Position numbers and translations under genes: made by a program. Shown piece after piece: positions 1-11,153 of a DNA stretch of 64,000 nt (its first letter is position 1; every line of letters begins with the position of its first letter). The notes beneath the pieces are model-generated. The model did no database searches. It saw only the letters and a list, made by a program, of their open reading frames with translations, and had not been told where the DNA came from. Source of the DNA: Huiozyma naganishii CBS 8797 (Eukaryota > Ascomycota > Saccharomycetes > Saccharomycetales > Saccharomycetaceae); contig NC_035924.1 in assembly GCF_000348985.1 (NCBI RefSeq), forward strand, positions 186,001 through 250,000, read 5' to 3'.

Positions 1-3000
1 GGCAAGAATGCCGTTTACGGCCTTCGTCCCCCGGTGCAGAGCCAGCACGTGACTGGGGCATGTGGTCAGCATGCTCAGAGCACACGCGCGCTACTCTAAA
101 TAGGACCTGTTACAATTTCGTGATAAAGTGCAGTTACATATAGATAACTTACTGATGGATACAGTCGCTCTATAATAGATCCTTAGCCTCTTAATGCGAC
201 ATACGAGGACATACGCACATTGGTACTTATGTAAACACGAGTGTAATATCTTTCACTTGTGATGTCGTCTTCTACGACATGCTCAACGCCGTGTGAGAGT
301 AATAACGTATTACCTGTTTAGATAATGATGCAAGTGCTACTACATCACAAATTGCACCATATGTCATTAGGTAGTTATCCAATCGTAGCCCAGCGAAGGG
401 CGACGACCAATCCATGAGTCGAGGAAGAGCGAGTAAGGTTCTCCGTGTGAAGTGATAAGACGCAGACTGTAGTTTCACACGAGAAAAATATATTTTTCAT
501 GAAAAGTGAAAAAAAGATGGACACCTACCTGGGGCGACCAAGCCGGCCATGTGGGCACGCGCTTGTCCCTTCTCGAGGACCGGAAATAGTGGTAGCTATA
601 TTGGTATCATAGTGAAGCCTGTAGCAGAGCTAAGATCTCTGTATTGTAGCAACAGTGGAAACGTCTTCAGGGCTTATAACCTGTTAAATTCTAGGAATCT
701 TTTTGTGGGAATATCTGATGTATTAGTAACGGATACGTCACTCTATGAAGCATCAGATATGCCTATTGAATTATAACAACCCAAAGGTCCCAATAGGCTG
801 CTGATGCAAGGACCAGTATGGTCCCTGCAGCCGTTACTTACAAGCTCGATTCTATTAAAAGGTACATGAAGTGTTATGTAAAAGTACAAGAGGATTATCT
901 CAACGACAATCTTTTGTATAAAAACTTTTCTTACAGAACGGTCCGTATGATATGATCATATTCTGATTGCACATCTCAACATAAGCCAACAGGTGTATTT
1001 TACGATAGTTAGGGTGAGTTCACTATCACTACCATAGAATATACACCCGAAGAATGCCGCTCAGATCTCAACAAACTGGCAGAGTCACCTACGCCCAGGC
1101 TAGCTACTCAGTGAAAAGGCCGTAGTTCATAAACGGAAATGGGTAGTGTGACAAAACATGTATTCTCGGACAATACTTTTCGGAAGATTTTTTTTAGCTG
1201 CAATTCTATTCTTCGGACTAATTGCAAAACTCGTTACATAAACAAGATCTCAACCTGCGTTTGCCGCTCGACTTCGTCGTGCCGTCTTCGGAAGTGCCAA
1301 AAAGTCCTGCCCAGCGGAGTCACAGTCAGAAAAAATGGAAGCCGGCATCGTCTAATACAAGCACTGTGCTTTCCAGTAGTTTCTTGTTTGTTTTTTTGGT
1401 TGGAGTGCGCTGCCTGTCAAAATTGTTGGAAAGTGGTAGCATGAACGAGTCCAAAAATCTATTAAAGTCCTCAACTTTTGCGGCCACTTTGAAAACTTTT
1501 AATTTCGTAATTTATATTGCTACCTGACCGCCCCATTTTCTGGTGTGCCATGCTTTTCGGAAGCAAGCAGTTCAACAACTAAATGAAACATAATCCGGAT
1601 TACCCTCAATTACCATATTCAATCCCACCTAAGATTACCGATAAAGATAGTCCATATGTTGGTATGTATCAGAGCTACTTTCCATGTGCTGGTACCACTA
1701 TATTGAGTGTTACGGGGGGGGGCCTTCGGATATCCCCAATCTGTATTCCTGTGGAGAGGCTCTAGCGCGTTATGGAACAAAAAACAGCAGTCCACGTTTA
1801 AAAGGCAACTGCTTGTCTCGTGTGGTTGTTGCACTGCTTACTTTACTTGCATCGTTCGTTGGTGCAACAGGCAATTCCACCACACAGGTCCGTACAATCC
1901 TTTACTCTTCAAGTCTTCCTTGCGGTCAGAATAACGGATACTATACAGACGCTGGAGATCTGTACGGCTATCAGGCGGCGTGGCTTTGCGGTCAGATGGA
2001 ATATGTGCTTTCCTCTACAAATGGCACCCCTCACGTGAGGCTGAACAGTTTATCTCATATATTTGTGGCTCTACTCACATTGTTCGCATAGTTTGCTGTT
2101 TTGATGGACACGAACTGCCTAGGCTGCGCGGACGTCTTTGTGACCTAAGGTGTAGGTGTAGGTTTGGATAACATCGCTACAATTCCATCATATGTTCCTG
2201 GTGCTAAACCATCCCATAAATTTTTAGTAGAATACCATATCTACGTTTTTCTGGCAACGTTGATATGTAGATCAGAGTATGTTCATTACAATAGTACTGT
2301 TCTATTAAAAAAGTTCTTATACGATCGTAGATAATGTAATTTTCATGTAGTTTTACATAATACTTTATTGTCCTTCAATAGAACTGGGCTGCTGGTTAAG
2401 GACCACATAAACTCCCACGTCCCTTACATAAGAGGTCTACCCGGCCAGTTGGGTTGATATAGCCAAAAGGGATTATTTGTTGGTCAGTAAAGTGAGTCAC
2501 CGCAAAGCATTGTGCGTCAATATAGTATGTCTACCGGTTTGAAAGCCAAAATCGCAGCTTCCCTTTGCAAATGGACTCATGACCCGTTACCCTATCTCAT
2601 ACAGTACTGTGAACATTGCTCTGCCGGACAGCGCGTAAGTGTTCCAACACAACCCGTATCTGCCCTCTACGATGCAATGTGGGTGTATCATTACAGCCGT
2701 GCCCGTCATTGGAGCTGGCAACACTCTCTTGGAGCTGGTAACCCTAGTTGTGGCGCGGTGTCTGGCGGCGGCCCTTTAGGGTTTGTCCCATCCGAAATCA
2801 GGGCTTCGCAGGAACCACACACACACATAATGTAAACAATAGCATTGCATAATAATAATGGGAAATAACCCAAAAGGTTATTTGAGAATATTGGAAGCAG
2901 CTGTCGAGAGGTAAAACAGAAAAAGGAAGAAGGGAATGAAGGAGGAATGTTCTTGGTCCCACGTAGAGGTGTCAGCAACTTTCGCAATAAGATCAACGTG

Positions 3001-3234
3001 GCTGCGTACTTTGTTTAGACAACAGGTTTGGGATTACAGGGTTATTGCCTTCCGACAGATACTTATATAAGTATATATTTACGGTATCTGGGTTGAGGTG
3101 CTAGATAACGAGAAAGAAAGAGAGAGCGCTAGACGGAGAACAGTGGTCCATTACTTGTACTATACATCGTTATCATCTTTCTGCTTCTACTTTCTTCCCC
3201 ATTTTATTTGTTCCAGCTTTACTCTGCCTCGGTT
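1..3234. other. Gene-free left end, probably decayed sequence
   Basis: About 3.2 kb before ZRT3 hold no reading frame that I recognise. ORFs are short, overlap one another and have mixed composition. The neighbour expected here from the ancestral order (LST4, next to ZRT3 in S. cerevisiae) is not visible inside the window. The stretch contains degenerate direct repeats (see 1684-2091) and two TTAGGGT motifs near 1010 and 2778 that resemble Tbf1 sites. It also has a 12-bp palindrome, ACTTATATAAGT, at 3061 and a purine-rich tract near 3110 just upstream of ZRT3. I saw no clear Zap1 site (ACCTTNAAGGT) before ZRT3. Decay of former genes at a breakpoint or near a chromosome end is inference. Confidence 0.6.
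1684..2091 (+). pseudogene. Possible relic: repeated GPI-protein-like C-terminal tails
   Basis: The open frame of 135 residues contains two copies of a motif about 80 residues apart, LSRVVVALLTLLA and LSHIFVALLTLFA. The second copy ends at a stop codon and is preceded by an STNGTP segment. Small residues followed by a hydrophobic run at the very C-terminus is the usual layout of a GPI-attachment signal. In the shared core VALLTL all six codons differ between copies and all six changes are synonymous, so both copies were probably once under selection as protein. A weaker DNA match recurs near 2555-2635. No N-terminal signal peptide or complete gene is visible, so I read this as remnants of tandem wall-protein genes. 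The parent family is not identified. Confidence 0.3.
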
Positions 3235-4923
3235 ATGGAAAATCTGACCAACACCCCAAGATGGTTGGTGTTTTCGCTGATATCGTCTGCACTGTGCATT
3301 GCGGGTGCGCTCTGTGTGCCCCTGATGTCGTTCCTCTTCAACGGCAAGCATCATGGGTTCACGGGCAACACTAAGCTGGTTAACTACGGGCTTTCGCTGA
3401 GTGCAGGGTCCATGCTGACCACGTCGCTGTACATGATGCTCCCCAAAGTTGATGAGACAAACAGGTACGCCGTGTTCGGTGGGGTGCTCTCTGGTGTTGG
3501 TGTGAGTCTCATGCTCAACTACGTGGTGCACGCCTACGCCAGCGAATCGCTTGTTCACTGCGCCCATGGGGAAGAGGACGAACCAGAACACACTCACCGC
3601 TCACGGAATAACAGCCACCGTCACACACACGGCAGTATAGAGAGTGCCGCATCGCACAGCAACAATCGACAGGCGGTCACATCTGTGGGCGACTACAACT
3701 TCAATGACCAGCATGCACACGACAATAGCGACTCCGCATCTGAGGTGGACCCATTGCTGCCCACTACGAACCAATACCCGCAACAGACAAGCAAGAGGAA
3801 GAAGTCGCTGATAGACTTGTTGACCTTCCGGCGCAGCAACTCCATCGGAGAATGCTGCGACATCGGGGAATGCACCCCAACATTGAACCCGGAGGATCTG
3901 CATTGTGCGCACCGCCCAAGCGCGTTGTCCGCACAGGACATATTTATGAAACCGGCACATTCCGTTCCGGATCTGAATGATGATGACGACGACACAGAAC
4001 GGACGGATAACAACATGGGCACCAAGACACGCGATAAGGCGGTCAGTGTCGCTTGCGTTGAGAACATTGTCGGCTACGACCTGGAAAACCTCTCAGTGTA
4101 CCGCCAGAATTTCTACTCGGGGAAGAGCAAGCACGATTTGGAACTTGACAACGCCTCAGAGTCAAGATCCACTTCGGATATCCATTCCCTAGGAGTGGAG
4201 CCACTCGACCAACAAAATGCGGTGACCATTCTGGGGAGCGAAGCTACAACTGAACCACTACACAATTCACTATCAGGGACAGAAAATGATATCAACCGTG
4301 CGGTGTCCCACCGTACTTCGCAGAACCATATCCACCACCACTCACAGCAGCATTCGATGGGGCGCCACCACCACCATTTTGAGACACCTTTCTCGAAATT
4401 ACTGTCAATCGGTATGCAGACGTGCCTCGTCTTGACGCTTCACAAATTCCCAGAGGGGTTCATCATTTTCTACACGAACAAGAGCAAAACCCCAGACTCA
4501 CTCGGATTCTCCATATTCCTGAGTCTGGCAATCCACAATTTTGTAGAAGGTTTCGCCATGACTTTACCCCTGTACGCAGTGTTTCAACACAAGTGGCTCT
4601 CCATATTGGTGACGGTCATATTAGGCGGTGGATCACAACCTACGGGTGCTCTGGTAGGTTACTTGATCTTTAGGAGACGTCCACACCATGACGAATCGAC
4701 CGTACAAATGGATTTCTTGTTGAGTTTGACGGCTGGGTTCCTTTTGGTGATCGGACTGCAGATGTTTCAGACTGGTATTGGGTTCAGTGACGGTCACCAC
4801 CACCACGAGGGAGAAGAAACGGAAGAGATCAAACAAAACCATAGCTCCGGTACCACATGCCTAAAATTCTGCTGCGCAGGTGTCTTGTTGATCCTAGCTA
4901 GCCAAATATTTAACGCCAAATAA
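3235..4923 (+). CDS. ZRT3: Vacuolar membrane zinc transporter, ZIP family
   Basis: Zrt3 moves stored zinc from the vacuole to the cytosol when zinc is short. The start is the ATG giving MENLTNTPRW, nine codons inside a longer open frame that begins at a non-ATG codon; the product is 562 residues. N-terminal membrane segments are followed by a long hydrophilic loop (roughly residues 105-390) with several histidine clusters. The C-terminal membrane block carries the ZIP-type motifs HKFPEG and HNFVEG, which supply metal ligands in the family. A further histidine run, HHHHEGEETEE, lies near the end. S. cerevisiae Zrt3 is about 503 residues, so the variable loop is longer here. The neighbour TPO5 is convergent, as in S. 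cerevisiae. Confidence 0.95.
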   Translation: MENLTNTPRWLVFSLISSALCIAGALCVPLMSFLFNGKHHGFTGNTKLVNYGLSLSAGSMLTTSLYMMLPKVDETNRYAVFGGVLSGVGVSLMLNYVVHAYASESLVHCAHGEEDEPEHTHRSRNNSHRHTHGSIESAASHSNNRQAVTSVGDYNFNDQHAHDNSDSASEVDPLLPTTNQYPQQTSKRKKSLIDLLTFRRSNSIGECCDIGECTPTLNPEDLHCAHRPSALSAQDIFMKPAHSVPDLNDDDDDTERTDNNMGTKTRDKAVSVACVENIVGYDLENLSVYRQNFYSGKSKHDLELDNASESRSTSDIHSLGVEPLDQQNAVTILGSEATTEPLHNSLSGTENDINRAVSHRTSQNHIHHHSQQHSMGRHHHHFETPFSKLLSIGMQTCLVLTLHKFPEGFIIFYTNKSKTPDSLGFSIFLSLAIHNFVEGFAMTLPLYAVFQHKWLSILVTVILGGGSQPTGALVGYLIFRRRPHHDESTVQMDFLLSLTAGFLLVIGLQMFQTGIGFSDGHHHHEGEETEEIKQNHSSGTTCLKFCCAGVLLILASQIFNAK

Positions 4924-5132
4924 ACAAAAATCCATATTTATGAACACATATATGTTATGCAGTGTATTTGCTAGTTCTTTTAGTATGTAACCACACTTCT
5001 TAACTTCGTAAAAAGTATTGAGCTAAGGCTAGGAAGATACGGATACATAAAATTTTTCTCTATATAGAGCTCTCAGTACAACAAAAAGCACTATTACAAT
5101 GTTCCGGCACTTTGAGCTCAAATCTATCACGC

Positions 5133-7277
5133 TTAACTGGTTCCATTCCGAGTGTCATCGCTTCCAGATGTATTATTCGTGCCCCCGTCGTCAAATGGGT
5201 TATCTGGAATTATGACGGGCGATTCACTCTGTTCAAATACTGTCTCCTCGGGTGAAGCAGTGCTTAAAAAATGTGGTAAACCTTTGCTGTCACTGTTTAG
5301 CCCCGTCGAGCCTTCTGCATGGGATGCGGGTGGAATAGTGTCTAGTTGGGTCCCATGCTTCGTGTATATTCCAATCCCAACGGGACTCGCTGTGAGACTT
5401 AGTGGCACCCCCCAATCATCTGTTCCCTGAAGATCAGTTTCCGAAAGTTCGACACTGCTTGAGTTATCCGTTCGTATCTTGTTCCTGTCTTCCAAAAGCA
5501 CAGTTTCGTTATTGTCGTGACGAATGACGTCAAAGGGAACTATCTTTGGTTCCTCAGGTTCCACCGTATAGACTGGCGCATCTTCTTCCGGGCTGATGGT
5601 GGCCCCGATTGTGTGAAAACCGGCTCCTTGAATGCCTCCTTCGTCACTCAAACCCCCAACATCAGATCCCATTTCGTACTTGGCAACTTGTCCATCTGCC
5701 TTGGGCAGTCTGAAGTTGGACTTCCCCCAGAAGAAATACAACACTGTAATTGAGATCAAACAGACAACGTACACCACAAGAGCATAGTTCATCGTCTTGA
5801 ACGTGACGGGGATTCTGGTAGGGAGGCAAACAGAAAACATCGACAGTAGCAACCAGCAAATGGAAAATATATTGATCCCCCAACCGAGCTTATACCTTAT
5901 TTTGACGGGAGCTGACTTCAGTATCCTTCTCCTTCTGAAAAGAACCAAAACCAACGGGATACAAGTTGCTGAGCACAGACACAGGACGGCGGCTCCAATA
6001 AACGCATTGAAAGCGGCAGTGGAAAACAATGCCAACAGTCCCAGGATATATGAAATGAGCATACTCAACAGGATCGAATTTTTAGGGACTTTTGATTCGG
6101 ATTCTGGTTTAACAAATGTCCATAGATCGTAACCTGGGATGGCATGGTCACGGCTAAAACTGTACACCGACCGCGACGATGCTGTGATGGAGCCAATCCC
6201 AGAGAAAAACAAATTGCCTAGAATCAAAAGTACCAATAACGTTGAAAGGATGACAGAATCTGTTGACTGTGTGAATATGTTGACGATGGGGAGAACGCGT
6301 CCATCGTAGAAAATAAAAGTGTCCATATCAGGCAAAATGATCATGATTGGAAGTAAGGAAATTATTCCTGAGAACGCAGAGAGTAGCACAGCGTTCGACA
6401 TACCACGGGGGATATCCTTTTCAGGGACTCTAACTTCATCCGCCAATGCAGGCAACATACTGAACCCTTGCAACGTGAAATTTGACTGTTGGAACCCAAT
6501 GATGAAAGATATAACAAAATTCCCATATCCTGAGCGACTGTTGTCAAAATGTGTCAGTGCGTACTTCAACGATCTGTACTTGCCCTTGTGGAATATCAGT
6601 AACAGAATATCTATGAATATGACCGCGTAAAGGATCCAATAGACACAAACTTTATTGATCGTTTCAATAAACCTAGCAAACTTCAAATTTATCAACCCAA
6701 CTATTGTGACCACAAGGTAAAATACAATGACTGTATAGAGGACCAAGTGTGGATCCTTTATTAGATCATTGTTATTCATCAGTATCAGCGATATCGTAAG
6801 CTGTGCACCGGCAAAAGTGATACTCGTGCTCATTGTCCAGTTACCTATGAGCATTAGCCATCCTGTGTACCACGATGATATAAGTTTCAACGAAGCTGGG
6901 GCTAACATTGCACTGCCCACATGAATCTCCATGGGAAACTTCGATACAATCTCTCCCAGTGACAGTGAGCAGAACCAAATGCAGATACCACTGATAAGAA
7001 ACCCCCACATGATGGTTGCCGGCCCGCCGTTGATCAACCCAATAGCCATTGACGTACACATGCCCAGCACGGGACTCATCAAACCAAATCCAAGCCCCAC
7101 GATCGAGCTTCTCGACAACAGCGACTTATCCAGCTCCTGTTCATACTTGAAATGCTCTACAATTTCGGGCTCGTTCTCATCTGAATCCTCGTGTATGATG
7201 GTATGTAGATTATCGAAAAACTCCTCCGCCCGTGCAGATGGCGTCCCAATGTCAGCCAAGGGATTATATTCTCTCAT
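5133..7277 (-). CDS. TPO5: Polyamine transporter, APC-superfamily permease
   Basis: Tpo5 exports polyamines through Golgi or post-Golgi vesicles. The protein has about twelve hydrophobic segments between residues 60 and 510 with the look of the amino acid/choline transporter family, for example GLGFGLMSPVLGMCTS in the first segment and the later GFSMLPALADEVRVPEKDIPRG. A long soluble, Ser/Asp/Glu-rich C-terminal tail of about 190 residues follows. The start is the ATG reading MREYNPLADIG; the nine codons upstream begin with TTG. The length is 714 residues against about 618 in S. cerevisiae, the excess being mainly in the tail. Position between ZRT3 and SNU114 supports TPO5 rather than another GABA/choline permease. 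Confidence 0.9.
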   Translation of the reverse strand: MREYNPLADIGTPSARAEEFFDNLHTIIHEDSDENEPEIVEHFKYEQELDKSLLSRSSIVGLGFGLMSPVLGMCTSMAIGLINGGPATIMWGFLISGICIWFCSLSLGEIVSKFPMEIHVGSAMLAPASLKLISSWYTGWLMLIGNWTMSTSITFAGAQLTISLILMNNNDLIKDPHLVLYTVIVFYLVVTIVGLINLKFARFIETINKVCVYWILYAVIFIDILLLIFHKGKYRSLKYALTHFDNSRSGYGNFVISFIIGFQQSNFTLQGFSMLPALADEVRVPEKDIPRGMSNAVLLSAFSGIISLLPIMIILPDMDTFIFYDGRVLPIVNIFTQSTDSVILSTLLVLLILGNLFFSGIGSITASSRSVYSFSRDHAIPGYDLWTFVKPESESKVPKNSILLSMLISYILGLLALFSTAAFNAFIGAAVLCLCSATCIPLVLVLFRRRRILKSAPVKIRYKLGWGINIFSICWLLLSMFSVCLPTRIPVTFKTMNYALVVYVVCLISITVLYFFWGKSNFRLPKADGQVAKYEMGSDVGGLSDEGGIQGAGFHTIGATISPEEDAPVYTVEPEEPKIVPFDVIRHDNNETVLLEDRNKIRTDNSSSVELSETDLQGTDDWGVPLSLTASPVGIGIYTKHGTQLDTIPPASHAEGSTGLNSDSKGLPHFLSTASPEETVFEQSESPVIIPDNPFDDGGTNNTSGSDDTRNGTS

Positions 7278-8123
7278 GGTAATCCTGTCTCTCCAGTATT
7301 CCAATGGGTCCAGTTCTTTACCAGCTGATAATATCGGACAAATAATTCCTCCCCTCTCTTTCTCTGTGGAAAGGACTGTTTCCCACTTAGCCTGTTCAAA
7401 TGTGTATGTATATGTTTATCCAAAACTATTGCAGGTCCCACAACTCTATTCAACCGATGAGAGGATGGAGCTGGTGATTCTTCGGTAACTTTTTTCAAGG
7501 TGCAGTTGCTAAGCCATCACTTCCCGGCTTAGAAGGTTGTAATAAAATTTATAACAGCAGAAAAAAAAGGGTAAAAACAGTCACGTGATTTCAAATTTTT
7601 TTCTTTTTTCTGGATTTTAGGGTTTGGAATTTGTTTCGGTAAGAATTAGGGCTTGGCGATGAAGGCAGTCTCTCGCTGGGGGGCCTCGAGGGGGGCTCTG
7701 TTCGGCCGCTTTAAGCAGTGGGTACGGGTCTGCTGGCACCTAGGATACGTAGTTCACTTGTCAATGGTATGAGGATTCGGCTGGTTAGCTTAGCCTAATG
7801 GAGAAACTGCAAGTGCAGCGGTGTTACATTGTCCACTTTTGTGCGAGTTACATCCCGGGGATGGAATCAACATAGTGATTGGGTGCATGAGCGGTAAAAC
7901 TAGGATGTTCAGCGTTGACACCAATGGTATATCAGTGGGTGGACAGAATTGTTTGCTCCAAGTTGTATGTGAAACTGGGATAGTGTGGATATTGCAGTGA
8001 AAAATTGAAAATAACAATTGAAAAAAAAGCCTGGCTAACATCGAGGCCTAACAGTGCTAATTCTATGAAAATCACTGGTGCGAATCCTCTTACAGATTCA
8101 ACATTCGGAACTAAATCTATCCA
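7278..8123. other. Intergenic region TPO5/SNU114, possible structured RNA
   Basis: This 846-bp divergent promoter region is unusually long for the window and has a GC-rich core at about 7660-7740. Short perfect stems follow: CTGC-AAGT-GCAG near 7807, CATCC-CGG-GGATG near 7851, and GGCT/AGCC near 7779. Two Tbf1-type motifs lie just upstream (separate entry). In yeasts Tbf1 is known at snoRNA promoters, so an unannotated snoRNA-like gene at about 7680-7950 is possible, but no C/D or H/ACA boxes are convincing. A 37-codon ATG frame at 7659 (MKAVSRWGASRG...) also exists; I do not call it a gene. Confidence 0.35.
7582..7652. promoter_or_regulatory. Cbf1-type and twin Tbf1-type motifs
   Basis: GTCACGTGAT at 7580-7589 contains the CACGTG core bound by Cbf1. 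TTAGGGTTTGG at 7617 and TTAGGGCTTGG at 7646 are reverse complements of the RCCCTAA motif bound by Tbf1. They sit between the divergent TPO5 and SNU114 starts. Binding is inferred from motif match only. Confidence 0.4.
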
Positions 8124-10937
8124 ATGGATAAAGAGGATTTATACGATGAGTTTGGAAACTTTATTGGTGACTTGAACGAGACTGTAAAGACAGATTTACC
8201 CACAGAGGAAGCCCAACAAAGTGTTCTTGAAGATGATGAGGAACTAGAGCTGCCGTTTGATGATGATGACGAGGAGGAGGACACAACTGCATTAGTCACA
8301 AAACAATATGGTACTGACGTAGAAGTACTGGTAGAAACGGAGAATATTCAGTCTTTTGACGAGCCACTTGTAAAGCCGCAAGAATCGAATGTATCCAAAC
8401 CCGAACATGTTCTATTTACAAAGGGAAGGAGAAATATACCCAAGGCAACTCTTGATAGAGATTATATGCTATCATTATTACAGATACCAGAAAGGATAAG
8501 GAATGTGGCGGTTATCGGACCTTTACATTCCGGGAAAACTTCGTTAACAGACTTGTTTGTATACGAATCTCATAGGCGATTGAACTGTGTTAGCAAATCC
8601 GTGGAGCAAGGTTGGAAGCAGCTGAAATATATGGATGCCCTTAAGCAAGAGATAGAAAGAGGTGTGTCCATTAAGTTGAATGGGTTCACGTTTTTAGCAG
8701 AGGACTTGAATGATAAATCGTTAGTAGTAAATTTACTGGATGCACCAGGCCACGTCAACTTTATGGACGAAGTCGCAGTGTCGTTGGATGCGTGTGATAT
8801 TGCAATGATATGCATTGATGTTGTCGAGGGTGTAACTGCAGTTGTTGAACAATTGATTAAACAGTGTGAAAGAAGGAAAATGGACATTATATTCGTGATC
8901 AATAAAATCGATAGGTTGATACTAGAGTTCAAAATATCACCACATGATTGCTATCTGAAACTATTGCATCTGGTAACTAAGCTTAACACGTTTACAAAGT
9001 CAAGGTACTCTCCAGAACTGAATAACGTCGCATTTGCAAGCAGTTTACTTGGGTTTTCCTTTACCATGGCCCAATTTGCAAAGCAACACTACATTGACAA
9101 AATAGCCGTATCAAGACGAAAGCAGTTTACAAAAGCATTATGGACACAATACTTCGAATCATTTGTACTGGAACCGATCTACAAAATCGTAACTCATACG
9201 CTATCCACCAACGATCTTGACATACTGGTTTCTAAACTTAAACCGATAATGCCACTGCCCCCCAAAATCCCAGAGAACTTTACTGATCCATTACCGTTGC
9301 TGAAGTACGTTTTCCAAACCTTTATGGGGAAAAGACAGCTCGGGATACATTCGGCCTTACAACAGTGCAGTTCTCCCACATATTTGAAATCTCCAAATAC
9401 GATCGCCCACATATTGAAAACTCTGGATTATGGAGGAGACGAATATTGTCTTGTTAAAATAATCTCTGGTCAACTTGTCACAGGCTCTGAAATATTTGTC
9501 GTTGATTCAGATTCAGACATAATAGATGACAATGCGGACAAAGAAGTAGCTATTGACACAGTTTCTATTTTGGGTGGTAGATACGTGCTGGAATGTGAAA
9601 GGGCGTACCCTGGTCAGATTGTTTTAGTAAAAGGTATATCCCATCAAATCGAGAAGTCGGGTACCCTATTTTCTTCAAAGCAATCTTTGTCCGACCACCA
9701 TGAGCTGTTCTTACCGAAAATTGACTACATAAATATTCCCAGTTTCAAAATGGTACTGGAACCGTTGAATTCAAAGGATCTCCCTCGCTTAATGGATGCT
9801 TTGAATAAGATCAACAAGTACTACCCTGGTGTGTTGATTAAGATAGAGGAATCAGGTGAGAACGTTATCATTGGTTCTGGCGAACTGTACATGGATTGCC
9901 TACTATATGATCTCCGGATCAATTATGCAAAGATGGAAATCAAAATATCTGATCCAATGACTATCTTTCGTGAAAGTTGTGCCAGTGAATCATTTGCTGC
10001 AATCCCCATTACCATGTCAAATGATAAAATCACAATAAGTATTGGCGCTGAACCGTTGGATCTAAATTTTATCAAAGATGTTGGTCAAGGTAAATTGGAT
10101 CCCGCATTATTCGAGAAGGAATCAAACGTAAGGGAACTATCTAAATTATTGAGGAAAAATTACGGATGGGATTCTTTAGCTGCACGGAACGTTTGGTTTT
10201 TTTACAACACAAATGTTTTTATAGATGACACTATACCAGACGAAACAGACCGCGACTTATTGAACAACTTCAAAGAACAAATTAAGCAAGGTTTTTACTG
10301 GGCGGTGAAGGAAGGCCCCCTATGCGAGGAAAATATATTTGGTGTTCAGTTTAAGCTACTCAGCTTCACCGTCAATGGTTCGCTGGACGATGCAGACATG
10401 GTACAAACAGTTGGTAATCAACTAATCCCAATGATCAGAAAGGCCTGTTACATTGCCCTTCTGACAGCGAAACCATGTCTCCTGGAACCAGTCTACCAAG
10501 TTGATATTGTAGTCAACAGAGAGCTGCAGATTGTGGTTGACGAACTATTCGCTAAAAGAAGGGGTGGTAGAATATACCGTACTCTGCCCATCGGGGGAAC
10601 CCCATTCTTGGAGGTTAGAGGCCAACTACCAGTGATCGAGTCCTTCGGATTCGAAACAGATCTAAGATTGGCTACGCGGGGTCAAGCAATGTGCCAGTTA
10701 CAATTCTGGAACGAAATTTGGAGGCGTGTACCTGGGGACGTGATGAATAGTGATGCGGTGATCCCGAAGTTGAAGCCCGCGCCTAGGGAGTCCTTAAGTC
10801 GTGATTTTGTTATGAAGACGAGGCGCAGAAAGGGTCTATCGAATGACGGATTTGTATCCGACACAGACGGGCCTAGTTTGTCCAAGTACATTGATCGCGG
10901 GCTGTTTGAACAGCTACAAGGCAACGGTCTGGTATAA
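8124..10937 (+). CDS. SNU114: U5 snRNP GTPase, EF-2 like
   Basis: Snu114 is the GTPase of the U5 snRNP that helps regulate Brr2 during spliceosome activation and disassembly. An acidic N-terminal region (residues about 30-60) precedes an EF-2/EF-G type G domain. That domain has P-loop GPLHSGKT near residue 137, DAPGHVNF (switch II) near 210 and NKIDRL near 266, followed by EF-2-like domains II to V. The length of 937 residues compares with 1,008 in S. cerevisiae. The order SNU114 then EBP2, both on the plus strand, matches S. cerevisiae YKL173W-YKL172W. The ATG at 8124 is the first in frame and opens MDKEDLYDEFGNF, which fits the family start. Confidence 0.97.
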   Translation: MDKEDLYDEFGNFIGDLNETVKTDLPTEEAQQSVLEDDEELELPFDDDDEEEDTTALVTKQYGTDVEVLVETENIQSFDEPLVKPQESNVSKPEHVLFTKGRRNIPKATLDRDYMLSLLQIPERIRNVAVIGPLHSGKTSLTDLFVYESHRRLNCVSKSVEQGWKQLKYMDALKQEIERGVSIKLNGFTFLAEDLNDKSLVVNLLDAPGHVNFMDEVAVSLDACDIAMICIDVVEGVTAVVEQLIKQCERRKMDIIFVINKIDRLILEFKISPHDCYLKLLHLVTKLNTFTKSRYSPELNNVAFASSLLGFSFTMAQFAKQHYIDKIAVSRRKQFTKALWTQYFESFVLEPIYKIVTHTLSTNDLDILVSKLKPIMPLPPKIPENFTDPLPLLKYVFQTFMGKRQLGIHSALQQCSSPTYLKSPNTIAHILKTLDYGGDEYCLVKIISGQLVTGSEIFVVDSDSDIIDDNADKEVAIDTVSILGGRYVLECERAYPGQIVLVKGISHQIEKSGTLFSSKQSLSDHHELFLPKIDYINIPSFKMVLEPLNSKDLPRLMDALNKINKYYPGVLIKIEESGENVIIGSGELYMDCLLYDLRINYAKMEIKISDPMTIFRESCASESFAAIPITMSNDKITISIGAEPLDLNFIKDVGQGKLDPALFEKESNVRELSKLLRKNYGWDSLAARNVWFFYNTNVFIDDTIPDETDRDLLNNFKEQIKQGFYWAVKEGPLCEENIFGVQFKLLSFTVNGSLDDADMVQTVGNQLIPMIRKACYIALLTAKPCLLEPVYQVDIVVNRELQIVVDELFAKRRGGRIYRTLPIGGTPFLEVRGQLPVIESFGFETDLRLATRGQAMCQLQFWNEIWRRVPGDVMNSDAVIPKLKPAPRESLSRDFVMKTRRRKGLSNDGFVSDTDGPSLSKYIDRGLFEQLQGNGLV

Positions 10938-11153
10938 CGTTGCTCTCCGGAACATACCCAGTTGGGCCTCCTGCCGTTTGTTACCCGTTTTCTCCAAATG
11001 AAAAATTTTGCGATGCCCAAGATTCAGAAGAAAAAAAGAAGAGCACTTCAAAAATAAAAAAATTTTCACTGTTAACGATGCCATCTCATCTTTGAGTTTT
11101 AGTGTTGAAGGAGCGCATTACGTATTTGAAACGACAATTCCACATTGAGCAAG

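Noticed and set aside
549..776. 75-codon plus-strand ORF near the left end
   Set aside because: No recognisable motif or homologue and no coding-like codon pattern.
7659..7772. 37-codon ORF MKAVSRWGASRG... with a mitochondrial-like start
   Set aside because: Very short, no known homologue in mind, and no splice signals to extend it; it may simply reflect GC-rich DNA.
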